64,000 nt of DNA, taken from assembly GCA_021229015.1 (NCBI GenBank), contig CM037783.1:10735324-10799323 (forward strand), written 5' to 3'. Source of the stretch: Solen grandis. Taxonomy: Eukaryota > Mollusca > Bivalvia > Adapedonta > Solenidae. How positions within the stretch are numbered: the stretch's first letter is position 1; the number at the start of each line of letters is the position of its first letter. The notes under the pieces are model-generated. The model did no database searches. It was not told the DNA's origin and saw nothing but the letters and a program-made list of their open reading frames with translations. Of the stretch, positions 25,453-36,365 are shown piece after piece. The position numbers and the translations under genes were made by a program.

Positions 25453-25640
25453 CCCTTTCCCTCATAGAGGAAACCATGAAAAGACCTATGCGAACAACAT
25501 AAAACCAGATCAGCCTGCGAGTAACTGGAAATGAGGACTTTGTAATTAAATTTGGTAAGGTTTAACTGTGGTTTTCTGCAGATCAGGCTTTATGTGGTAC
25601 CTAATGAGTGCGTCAAAATGAGTGTATATGAGGGAAAGGG
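25453..25640 (+). mobile_element. piggyBac-type MITE, copy A (188 bp)
   Basis: Inverted ends CCCTTTCCCTCATA and TATGAGGGAAAGGG, with TTAA on the left and TTGA (one change) on the right. The TTAA target and CCC..GGG ends are hallmarks of piggyBac superfamily elements. No transposase is encoded. The interior (ATAAAACCAGATCAGCCTGC, GTTTTCTGCAGATCAGGC) is shared with copy B at 39462 in opposite orientation. Confidence 0.8.
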
Positions 25641-25644
25641 TTGA

Positions 25645-25991
25645 AGGAATAAATTTATCAAATTGCAATTACAAGCGCAATGTGTCTGCACATCTAACCA
25701 GCCAGCAAACGGCATGTACAAAATGACTGTACAGGAGAGCTATAAGAGCTCAATATATCGCGGTTAGGGAATTGGACCATTGACTAATCAGATCGGAAAA
25801 CAAATATCATGTATATACAGATCTGTCACATAACACTTTTTCTACTACTAATAAAAAAAATCGTATACCGTCCATATTAAATGTATAACATAGGTATTCC
25901 GTTGTTCTTATTTTAAAAATATACTCATCATTGTTTGTTTGTTTGTTGTTTTTTGTTGTTGTTGTTGTTTTGTTGTTGTTGTTTTGTTGAT

Positions 25992-26024
<33 letters not shown>

Positions 26025-26461
26025 GGGGGGGGGGGGGTTTCTTCCTTAATTCCATATACTTTGTACAATTCCCCCCCCCCCTTCTTTTTTTACAATAATT
26101 TGACAGAGAGAATAACACGATAAGATTCGGTTATTTTTCGTATTAAGCCCTATTTTGTTATTTGTTGGTATTGAATGTGGTTATTATTTTGAAGATATAT
26201 TTTAAAACTAAAGAAACTAGAGAGAGTTGCTGCTTGATGCAGGTAGCTGTTAAATAGGTGTTAATTCATAATAAAAACCACTCCCGTGACAATGAAACTG
26301 GCTGTTAAAGACAAGTTATCTGCTCAGTGCAGATGCATGGTAGCTTACACATGTGGAACAGTATATAAAAAAAAATATGTTTTCCGCAATAAAACAAATG
26401 CTGTCTCTATAATTTTACTACAGCAAGTTAGTGTTAAATGAAAGTTGACACAACTAAAGGT
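25645..26461. other. non-coding; low-complexity T/G tract
   Basis: Contains GTTTGTTTGTTG repeats, a long T run followed by a G run at about 25994-26038, and a C run near 26072. Open frames here (poly-Lys on the minus strand) are artefacts of these runs. Confidence 0.6.
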
Positions 26462-26765
26462 CATTGTGAGAGGACCGAGTGGTCTGCCTCGGAAACGGAG
26501 GTCGCGGGCTCGAACCCCGTCCGTGACAAACCGAATTCGTCAAATATAGTCCTGGTATTTTTTAATATCCTGGCGCTCCGAACATACTGATTGTTCACGT
26601 ACTGATTGGCCAAGTGTCACGACAATGTGACTGGGTGTGGCTTCATGCCACCTGTCTACGAGGTGTGGTGCCACAGTAAGGCAGTACTCTGTCACCTGTA
26701 GACAAAGTTTCCAAATGGCTGGGGTATTGTCGGCTAGGCGTTTAAAACCATCCAACCAAACAATC
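26462..26765 (+). mobile_element. tRNA-derived SINE
   Basis: The head has an A-box-like GGACCGAGTGG and a B-box GGCTCGAACCCCG. The body has GGCCAAGTGTCACGACAATG, TGGGTGTGGCTTCATGCC and a TCCAAATGGCTGGGGTATTG end, as in the other copies here, and terminates in CCAACCAAACAATC. Confidence 0.75.
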
Positions 26766-28621
26766 AAGGCTATGAGATTATCATTTTAATCGGTCAAATC
26801 AAACCGCAACTTGGATTCAACTGCTATTATATGTTAGTATACAATAACGGAACTAGGTATAATTAATGAATCACTTTGTGAGTTAAGTCATATTCGGAAC
26901 ACTTATCATAGAACAGAACATGAATTGTGTCATATCATGACCGTAGTCCAGTTGTTAAATACATGACAGCGGATCCGGAGCTCATGGATACGAACCGGAT
27001 GTTTCTAAACTCCCCGCAACAGTTACTTCCCCTGATTGCTCAAACAAAAGTGTGGCCCAGATTCTACACAGCAAGCATTACAAAGAGAAATCCACTAATT
27101 CATATACAATTTAAAGTTCAGTCAATTAATATTCATCAAGTCATTAACTTATACATGAATATTAATGAGGTATAGGGTTAAATGTACCTTTTTTTTAACT
27201 TTGTGCGAAACATAAGAAAGTAATCAAAACGCATTATTATTTCGACCAAATACGTCGGCGAGCTCCCTGGCAAGTGTATATGAAATATGATATTTGTTTT
27301 CGATTTGATTTGCAGAATTAGAATTGCAAACAATACTTGAAAACATGCCATACACTTCTTTGAAAAATAATCCTTTTGTTTTCTTCATATCTTCTTGTGT
27401 GTGGGGGGTGAGTCTTGTTAAGTATATACCCATGGCTAAATTTATCTTAAAATTTTGAATGTTACATCAGTATTTAATTGGCATCATGTACCGGAAGGAC
27501 CAGGAAGTCCGTCTCGCTCTCTCACCTACAACTGACGATGACCTTGGCCTTGATCCTAAATACAAACCAAATAAGTTGTCCCAAGCCACTAGAGTTAACC
27601 CATCAACTGCTCTTTGTATTGATGATATAATAAAAAAGAACCGCGACCATGGGCGTAGCTGGACCTTAATTAATGTGTATGACCGGTGTTCCGGCATGCT
27701 CCTCGGGAACTTTATTTTTTTTCCAAAGAATGCGTGTAGGTGCGTTTTCCGGTATGGGGTAAAGAATCGATAATATCGAATATAGTAAAATATTTATTTA
27801 CAAACTTTAATGCTTTTTGGATTTTTTAAAGTACGGCCTAAAGGGAATTATAGGCCAGTGGCGAATAGGCGGGGCACGAAAGAGCCGGGATAAAAAAAAA
27901 AAATGTGATCATTTATCTCTGTTCCCCCTCCTACAGATACACATTTGAACCTGCATTAATTAGCTTTCAACTGTATTAAGCGGTCTACCAGCATTTATCG
28001 GTTAGTTTTAATATCACCAAATTAACATTTTTAACCTCCATTTAACGGTCATCTCTGTTAAGCGGTCACGTTTCTTGACTGACCGCTTAAGACAGGTTTG
28101 ACTGTAACAAAACATACTGTATGGACCTTTCCAGCGTTTACTGAGATAAAACGTAGTCAATGGTTGACCTGGTTTATGCAACAGTTTGTGAGCAGATCGA
28201 TGACCTAGCCATGATTTGGTAAGGCGGGGCTTAATCGTCACTGCTTAAAATTTTAAAGGTGGTCTCCTACTTTGATCAAGTGTTTCTTTGTTTACTGCAC
28301 CCCTGTGGCAAGTAAGGTGATAATGTAAACACATCCTGGCACCATATGAGCTATATGATCTAAAAACTGAAAAGACCTGTGCATTTGGGCGGGGGGGGGG
28401 GGGGGGCAAAAAATATTGAAAACTCTTGCCAGTATATGAATTCGATGTTCCCCTCGGACTGTATGCCTGGAAATGTTTTGATAACTCTATCTAAACAAAC
28501 ACTGTAATTCGTGTATCAGGTCACTTCTTCTTTTTCTTCTTCTAGGTCTTAAGACAACTTCAACATGTGAATGTTGATCAATTCAAAGTAATGATTATAA
28601 AGGGTTAATGATCTTTCCATT
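26766..28621. other. intergenic; no supportable gene
   Basis: Frames of 70-104 codons occur at 27224-27433 (minus) and 27459-27773 (plus), with G+C somewhat above the background. Neither has a recognisable motif or splice partners, so they may be remnants of a mobile element. A G-run sits at about 28390-28405, and an element-like end (CAGTGGCGAATAGGCGGGGC) at about 27856. Confidence 0.35.
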
Positions 28622-28890
28622 CAGGGGCGTGCCTGGGGCTAAATTCGGGATACGCAGACTTGCTAGTGGAGTCCGGGGCACACTCCCCCGGAAAAAAAAT
28701 TGGGGCTAGAATGCCGTAGGTGCGATCTGAGGGGTATCTGGGGGGTAAATTCTGGTTCAAATATTCTCAATAATTTTACTATTTTCTCCTCGGCATCGAT
28801 TTTTATTGCAGTTTTGGCACTTTTAGATTTTCGATTTTCTGGTCGAAGTATACGCAACTGCGTATTTGCGTAAGCCTAGGCACGCGCCTG
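28622..28890 (+). mobile_element. MITE with CAGGGGCGTGCC ends (269 bp)
   Basis: Left end CAGGGGCGTGCCTGGGGCT, and right end AAGCCTAGGCACGCGCCTG as its imperfect inverse. CCATT flanks both sides directly, a possible 5-bp target duplication. Such CAGGGGCG ends are common in hAT-like MITEs, but hAT makes 8-bp duplications, so the superfamily stays open. Confidence 0.65.
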
Positions 28891-29705
28891 CCATTGCTTG
28901 CAGGATGTATTCAAAATGACTGACAGGCAATCCAATATCTACACCAGGCCCGGATTCACCGGGGGGCCGAGGGGGCCTTGGCCCCCCCAGCTGCCCTGGT
29001 TATACATTTTTTTCTAGGCTATAAAATCCATTGATTACATAATGTCTGAGCTGTCTAGAGGAAATCCCCTTCGTTGGCCCCCATACCAACCGCATAACCA
29101 CCTGACCAGCCAGACTCCTATTGTCTTATGGCCCCCTGCTGTTAATGTGTAGGTAATCCGAATCGGCAGTCATCCATGACTTAGTGATAAGCATGTGTTT
29201 AGGGTACTGTGTATGCAAATTGATTGACACCTTCACTGATTCACAGGCTATTGTCGAGTGATACCTAAGGACATCTCGTCTGCCGAGCGATCTAATGATT
29301 GAAGAAAAATAGGCAATTACAAAAACTTTATATCAGTAAAACTATTCTAGACAGGTGATGTTTAGGAAATAGCATAAAAATCGATTAGTATAAAATTAGT
29401 CACTAAAAACAACAACTAAGTTGGACTTTAAAATGTAATTGCTATCGAAATATTTTCACTAGAGCCCAAAGAAATTATTGATTTAACAAATAAATTTGAC
29501 TAAATCTAATCAACGAAATTTTAAATTCACTTTTCTCTACATCTATAAAATTTTAAATCTTGAATTAAAAGCGGACAATTTAACTGCCAGGTTGATGAAC
29601 TTTCAGGTATGAAAAATTGCCGATTTTGTTTTGGAAAAAAAATTAAAAAGCTATTCTGCGGGAAAGATGCATACCTATCGCTAGCCATGTAAATTAAACT
29701 TTATC
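28891..29705. other. non-coding, repeat fragment at the left
   Basis: A fragment with CCGGATTCACCGGGGGGCC and a C-rich GGCCCCCCCAG lies at about 28945-28995. The rest is AT-rich and unremarkable. Confidence 0.4.
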
Positions 29706-29805
29706 NNNNNNNNNNNNNNNNNNNNNNNNNNNNNNNNNNNNNNNNNNNNNNNNNNNNNNNNNNNNNNNNNNNNNNNNNNNNNNNNNNNNNNNNNNNNNNN
29801 NNNNN
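29706..29805. other. assembly gap (100 N)
   Basis: Exactly 100 N, the conventional size for a gap of unknown length. The true distance across it is unknown and could hide sequence such as an upstream MARS1 exon. Confidence 0.99.
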
Positions 29806-30387
29806 TTGGCTGAGTTTGTTTTTTTGGGGGTAATTTTATATAATTTTATTGCAGTTGGGATCTGTAAAATCAACTGGTGTTCAGAGTTCTGAGGTTCAAG
29901 TTTTCTAGGACTTTAAAAAGAATAAAAAGACAAAAATTTGGGACCAGTAAGATCTTTTGGTATTCTTGGAATTCACGTATTCTGGAGGTTGGTGGGGGGG
30001 GGGGGTGGAACACTGTACTTCTCTTCTCAACTGTGGCTCACACTGGGATTTATTTTAAACAGTCATGGCATGCACACAGCCAATGTTGCAAAACTAGTGC
30101 CAATTAACTTTTCCATTAGCCACATCTTTGAGCTAAAAATTAAATTAGGAATGCAGCATTTAAAATATTTTTTTTTATGCTTCCTGATGGGAGAGCATAT
30201 ATAGTTTGCCACTTTATCTGTCCGTCTTAATTTTGAAAATTTGCTTAATAACTCTCCGCCACGATCAGATCATGGTGAAGTGCAGAAAAAAGGTGTAGTT
30301 TTATCACTTCATTGTCAAAATCACATTTAGAGGTCAAGGTCAATATAGGGTATTTCTTGTTCTGTTCATACTTATGCAGCTAACTTA
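29806..30387. other. non-coding, nothing recognised
   Basis: Short frames around 29877-30204 are interrupted by a G-run and show no protein character. Confidence 0.4.
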
Positions 30388-30623
30388 CAGTAGAACCTTG
30401 CCAAACCGTACATCATTATTCTGAATTCCTCGCCATTTCAAAGTTTATTTTTAGTACGATTGCTTCCCTTCTTATTTTAACATGTATAAATAAAATGTTT
30501 AATCGAAATTTCGCTATTTCGATTTTTTTTCTCAAAATTTCTATTGGATTTTGAAGCCGAATAAGCATTATTTCGTTGTTAACAGTTTGGTCCTAAAGAC
30601 TTCAGGTTAACAAGGGTCTACTG
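30388..30623 (+). mobile_element. pogo/Tc1-mariner-type MITE (236 bp)
   Basis: Ends CAGTAGAACCTTG and CAAGGGTCTACTG are inverted repeats with one mismatch, and each is flanked by TA (30386-30387, 30624-30625), the Tc1/mariner target duplication. CAGTAGAACC-like ends are typical of the pogo branch. No transposase frame. Confidence 0.75.
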
Positions 30624-30650
30624 TATATTGGTTCAAAGAAAACCATTTTT

Positions 30651-31984
30651 ATACCCCCCCGCAACGAAGTTAGGGGGGGGTATACTGGAATCAGGTTGTC
30701 CGTCCGTCCGTCCGTCCGTCTGTCCGTCCGTCTGTCCGTCCGTCCGTCTGTAGACACAAAATTCTGCGGACTACTCCTCCTAAACTTCTGGAAGGATTTT
30801 GATGAAACTTGCTGGCAATGATCCTTAGACATTGTATTAGCGCGTTATCTATATAGCATTGAGTTACCTCCCCTATTTACCAAGTTATGCCCCTTTGATG
30901 ATTTTTGCATTACAAACTTCTGCGGACTACTCCGCCTAAACTACTGGAAGGATTTTAATGATACTTGCTGTCAATGATCCTTAGACATTGTAGCAGCGCG
31001 TTATCTATATAGCATTGAGTTACCTCCCCTATTCACCAAGTTATGCCCCTTTGATGATTTTTGCATTACAAACTTCTGCGGACTACTCCTTCTAAACTAC
31101 TGGAAGGATTTTAATGATACTTGCTGTCAATGATCCTTAGACATTGTAGCAGCGCGTTATCTATATAGCATTGAGTTACCTCCCCTATTACCAAGTTATG
31201 CCCCTTTGATGATTTTTGCATTACAAACTTCTGCGGACTACTCCTTCTAAACTACTGGAAGGATTTTGATGAAACTTACTGGCAATGATCCTTAGACATC
31301 TATATAGCATTGAGTTACCTCCCCTATTTTCCAAGTTATGCCCCTTTGATGATTTTTGCATTACAAACTTCTGCGGACTACTTCGCCTAAACTACTGGAA
31401 GGATTTTGATGAAACTTGCTGCCATTCATCCTTAGACATTGTAGAAGCATGTGTTAGTTATATAACATTGGATTACCTCCCTTTATTTTTTTTTTGCTTT
31501 ACAATTTTCTGCAGACTACTCCTCCCATTGGATTACCTCCCTTTTTTATAGTTATGCCCCTTTGATGATTTTTGCTTTACAATTTTCTGCAGACTACTCC
31601 TCCTAAACTACTGGAGGGATTTCAATGAAACTTGCTGTCATTCAACCTTAGACATTGTAGTAGCGCTTTTTCTATATAACATTGGGTTACCCCCCCCCCC
31701 CTCCCCCTGTTTTAAAGATATGTCCCTTTGATGGTATTTGTTTTACAATTTTCTTCCATTGATGGATTTCAGTGAATCTTACTGTTATTGATCCATAGAC
31801 ATACATATACCCATATGTATGTAAAACATAGGATAACTAGATTTCTAGGTAGTTGGCACATATGTCCTCTGTATATTAAGATGGAGTGTTGCATACAAGA
31901 ATTCTGATTTCATGCTCCAAAGCCATGTTTGACAAAAACACTTGCGGGGGGGTATTAGTAAGCCCTTAGGCGACAGTTCTAGTT
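30651..31984 (+). mobile_element. tandem-core element with ATACCCCCC hairpin end and 156-bp monomers
   Basis: Begins after a T run with ATACCCCCCC, a short loop and GGGGGGGGTAT (a strong hairpin), then a GTCC microsatellite at about 30700-30750. Monomers follow, recognised by TGCGGACTAC at 30765, 30921, 31077 and 31232 (156, 156 and 155 bases), then shortened copies. It ends with CTTGCGGGGGGGTATTAGTAAGCCC and CGACAGTTCTAGTTT. No coding capacity. It is a non-autonomous mobile element of the architecture shared with 32127, 33957, 36366, 39037 and 48477. Confidence 0.75.
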
Positions 31985-32126
31985 TTTTTTGCCCGTATTG
32001 ACGACGGATATTGAGTTGTGTTCCCAATTGCAAAAAGTCCCCCCCCCCCTCCCCCAATTTCAAGTAGAAAATTCCTATTAATTATTCAAGGAAAAAAAAA
32101 AAAGAAAAAAAAAACCCCACCTTTTT

Positions 32127-33884
32127 AGCTCACCTAAACATAGCTCAGGGTGAGCTTTTGGGATACTTGATTGTCCGTCGGCCGTCGTCATTAATTTTGA
32201 TGTTTACACACTAGAGGCCACAGTTTTGATCCAATCTTCCTCAAACTTGGTCAGAATGTTTGTCTTGATGATATCTTGAACCCTTTCGAAAATGGGTCAG
32301 GTTGGATCAAAAAGTAGGTCAGTAGGTCAAATCTTAGAAAAATCTTGTCGTCCATCAACAATTTTGATGTTTACACACTAGAGGCCACAATTTTGATCCA
32401 ATCTTCCTCAAACTTGGTCAGAATGTTTGTCTTGATGATATCTTGAACCCTTTCGAAAATGGGTCAGGTTGGATTAAAAAGTAGGTCAGTAGGTCAAATC
32501 TTAGAAAAAATCTTGTTTACACACTAGAGGCCACAATTTTGATCCAATCTTCCTCAAACTTGGTCAGAATGTTTGTCTTGGTGATATCTTGAACCCTTCC
32601 GAAAATGGGTCAGGTTGGATAAAAAAGTAGGTCAGTAGGTCAAATCTTAGAAAAATCTTGTTTACACACTAGAGGCCACAATTTTGATCGAATCTTCCTC
32701 AAACTTGGTCAGAATGTTTGTCTTGATGATATCTTGAACCCTTTCGAAAATGGGTCAGGTTGGATGAAAAAGTAGGTCAGTAGGTCAAATCTTAGAAAAA
32801 TCTTGTTTACACACTAGAGGCCACAATTTTGATCGAATCTTCCTCAAACTTGGTCAGAATGTTTGTCTTGATGATATCTTGAACCCTTTCGAAAATGGGT
32901 CAGGTTGGATAAAAAAGTAGGTCAGTAGGTCAAATCTTAGAAAAATCTTGTTTACACACTAGAGGCCACAATTTTGATCCAATCTTCCTCAAACTTGGTC
33001 AGAATGTTTGTCTTGGTGATATCTTGAACCCCTCCGAAAATGGGTCAGGTTGGATAAAAAAGTAGGTCAGTAGGTCAAATCTTAGAAAAATCTTGTTTAC
33101 ACACTAGAGGCCACAATTTTGATCGAATCTTCCTCAAACTTGGTCAGAATGTTTGTCTTGATGATATCTTGAACCCTTTCGAAAATGGGTCAGGTTGGAT
33201 GAAAAAGTAGGTCAGTAGGTCAAATCTTAGAAAAATCTTGTTTACACACTAGAGGCCACAATTTTGATCGAATCTTCCCCAAACTTGGTCAGAATGTTTG
33301 TCTTGATGATATCTTGAACCCTTTCGAAAATGGGTCAGGTTGGATCAAAAAGTAGGTCAGTAGGTCAAATCTTAGAAAAATCTTGTTTACACACAAGAGG
33401 CCACAATTTTAATCCAATCTTCCTCAAACGTGGTCAGAATGTTTGTCTTGATGATATCTTGAGCTCTTTCGAAAATGGGCAGGGATGGACCGAAAAGTAG
33501 GTCAATAGGTCAAATCTTAGAAAAATCTTGTTTACACACTAAAGGCCACAGTTTTGATGCAATCTTCCTCAAACTTGGTCAGATTGTTTGTCATGATGAT
33601 ATCTCGAACCAGTTTGAAAATGGGTGGGGCTGGATAGAAATGTAGGTCAGTAGGTCAAATCTTAGAAAAATCTTGTTTATACTCTGAGGGCAACATTTTT
33701 GGTCCAATCATCCTCAAACTTTGGCAGAATGTTTGTCATGATGATATCTTTTGTGGATGGGGTCAGAAAATTCCTGAACATTGTTTCACCTCATCATCTT
33801 AATTCTGAAGCAATCTGTTTTGTACAGGCAATGAATGATACTTTTCTCAGGTGAGCGATCTAGGGCCATCTTGGCCCTCTTGTT
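32127..33884 (+). mobile_element. tandem-core element, AGCTCACC family, 145-bp monomers
   Basis: Starts TTTTT-AGCTCACC with a GTGAGC arm and a short GTCCGTC region. About ten monomers follow, with ACACTAGAGG at 32521, 32666, 32811, 32956, 33101, 33246, 33391 and 33536, exactly 145 or 146 apart. It ends GGTGAGCGATCTAGGGCC, a GGGCCATCTTGGCCC hairpin and CTCTTGTTT. Monomers 3-5 and 6-8 share diagnostic variants (GATCC/GATCG, TTGGTGAT/TTGATGAT), showing a duplicated 435-bp trimer. No coding capacity. Confidence 0.85.
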
Positions 33885-33956
33885 TATAATGTGTTTTGGG
33901 TTAAAAGTAGCGAGTCTGACTGATACAAGGGTTGAATGAACCAAATATTTGATTTT

Positions 33957-35018
33957 TAGCTCACCTGAGCACGTGTGCTCAGGATGAGCTTTTAGGATCG
34001 ATGAATGTCCGTCGTCCGTCCGTCCGTCGTCCACAATTTGATCGTTTGCACTCTAGCATCTTCATTTCATGAGCAATTATCTTCAAACTTTAAAACAATG
34101 TTTATAACCATAAAATCTTGGACAAGTTCGATTATGGCTGATATCGGAACATTAGGTCAGGAGTTATGCCCCTTTTAAAATTCAAAAAAGCCATATTTCA
34201 CATTGTTTGCACTCTAGCATTTTCATTTCTTTAGCAATTGCATTCAAACTTAATGACCTTGTTTATAACCAAAAAATCTCAGCCAAGTTCGATTTTGGCT
34301 GATATCGGACCATTAGGTCAGGAGTTACACCCCTTATATTATTTAAAAAAGTCAGATTTTTTTTTTTTTTTATAACAATGTTTATAACCATCAAATTTTG
34401 GCTAAGTTGGATTATGGCTGAAATTGGACCCTTAGGTCAGGAGTTACGCCCCTTTTAAAATTGAAAAAAGTCAGTTTTCGCTTTGTTTGCCCTCTAGCAT
34501 CTTTATTTCTTATGCAATTGCCTTCAAACTTTTTGTCATTGTTTAAAACCATAATACCTTGGCTAAGTTCAATTATGACTGGAATCAACACTTAAGGTTA
34601 GGAGTTATGCCCCTTTTAAATTTGAAAGAATCCAGATTGCTCTTTGCACTCTAGCATCTTTATTTCTTAAGCAATTGCCTTCAAACCTTAAGACATAGTT
34701 TATGACCAGAATATCTTGGCGAAATTTGATGATGGCTTTAATCAATTTATTATGTCAGGAGTTATGCCCCTTTAAATGTTGAACATTGCAAGGTTTCACT
34801 CTGTTTGAACTTTAATATTTTCATTTTTTAGCACTCATTGTCAGTTGAAAAAAAGGGGAAAAATTAGTAAGATATTATTTTTTTCTAATATTACATCCTA
34901 TTATCACATTTATTTATTAATGTACGAAACAATTTTCAGGAAACGTATGCTTAAGCATTTTCTCTCTAGCAGTTGAATCCAGGTGAGCGATTTAGGGCCA
35001 TCATGGCCCTCTTGTTTT
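33957..35018 (+). mobile_element. tandem-core element, AGCTCACCTGAGC family, about 161-bp monomers
   Basis: TTTTT-AGCTCACCTGAGC, then a GTCCGTC tract and degenerate monomers marked by GGAGTTAYRCCCCTT at 34160, 34321, 34440, 34601 and 34758 (161 bases apart, one shortened to 119). It ends CAGGTGAGCGATTTAGGGCC, the palindrome GGGCCATCATGGCCC and CTCTTGTTT. The same core appears inverted at about 58085-58789. Confidence 0.85.
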
Positions 35019-36365
35019 TTTATCTGATTTATTTATAATGCCGTGTGAAATTTTCCCAATTTTGTCTAGGACGACGTGAAAAATCCCAATTTTGGGGGTT
35101 GGGTCATGTTCCCAAAATGGTGCGAAAAACCCCTGAAAACAAACATCAAACTTTGATTTGGTCACATGGATGAAAGATTTCAGGCTTACTCTGCAACTGA
35201 CATAAAAAATTTAAATATTTCTAGTGGCATGAGATACAACTGTCTTTAAGACTGTCTTTATTTTCTGTATCATGGCTTGTAAAATATAAAAAAAATGTGA
35301 TTGACATTTTTGGTTACTGTAATTTTTTTCTTTGAATTATTAATACTATACTGAGTATATATATGCATGTAGCTATCTACTGAAATAAATTTAATTCATA
35401 TTCATAATATGCTATTTTTATTTTTTTTTTTTTAAGTAGCATTTTGAACCAGTGGATTTTAAAGGTATTTAGTATTATTGCTTTATCCATATAAAAAAAT
35501 GCCAATATTTTCCCCTTATCATGCCCACTAGAGTCTTTTCTCCAAAGCAGTTGGAAAGATCAAAACCTTCCCTGATTCAAATCTACATGTAACTATGTCA
35601 CGAAGACCGTGTTTCCCTGTGTTCAGTGAGTTACAAGTAAAAGCTTTAACCAGGTGTAACATGCTATGTCCTAAGATCACCAGTGTTTCTTCCGTGTATC
35701 CTCTCCCTTGTGTGCCCGTCCATTGCTGTTAATTGCTTGTTCAAGCTGATTTATGACCCTATTCATGTAAATGGTGGTTAAAAATAGAGCCTGATATGTA
35801 TCACCTGTGCCTTAATTAGCTTAATCTATTTAAGTTTGAAGATATCACATTAATAAAAAAAATCCCCAGTCCAGATTTATGTAACTGGTGTGTCTGTGTT
35901 GCCTTAAAGAAAACTGTTTGTGTATAATAAATAAACAGTAAGGACCTGAGGATTGCATCATACTTGGTAATTTCAGTAAAGTATATGTATACTTACATAT
36001 TACTGTTGATTTTGTGTTTGCTTGACTTCATTTTATTGTATTTATAAAATTTCTGTGCTGGGGAATTAACCTTCAATTTATATATCGGTAATTTGCCTGT
36101 TTATCATTTATATTTATTAATATTTTTTTTTATTGATTTTTGTAAATTTTTGAAGGAAGAAAATGTTTCTGGATCATATTAAGTGTAGTGTATACATGTT
36201 ACATCCTATTGTTTGAATGTAGTGAAGTTCCTCTGGAATAGAAGTTATTGTCAGCTCACTTCTTACCAGTAATTTAAAAAACACACATACATGTACATAT
36301 TTCTTTCAGAACAAGTTAATACTTGAAAATAACGATATTTCTTACATACAGTACGTTTATTTTTT
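35019..36365. other. intergenic, less repetitive; possible home of the MARS1 promoter
   Basis: No frame of note. The segment 35520-35900 is the least repetitive DNA near the MARS1 start, but I see no TATA box or clear splice donor in it. A missing 5'UTR exon of MARS1 could lie here. Confidence 0.3.

Noticed and set aside
25807..26118. 103-codon minus-strand frame with poly-Lys and poly-Pro
   Set aside because: Produced by long T, G and C runs.
27459..27773. 104-codon plus-strand frame
   Set aside because: Composition is slightly coding-like but no motif, splice site or partner exon supports it, and it begins in AT-rich DNA. Left as intergenic.
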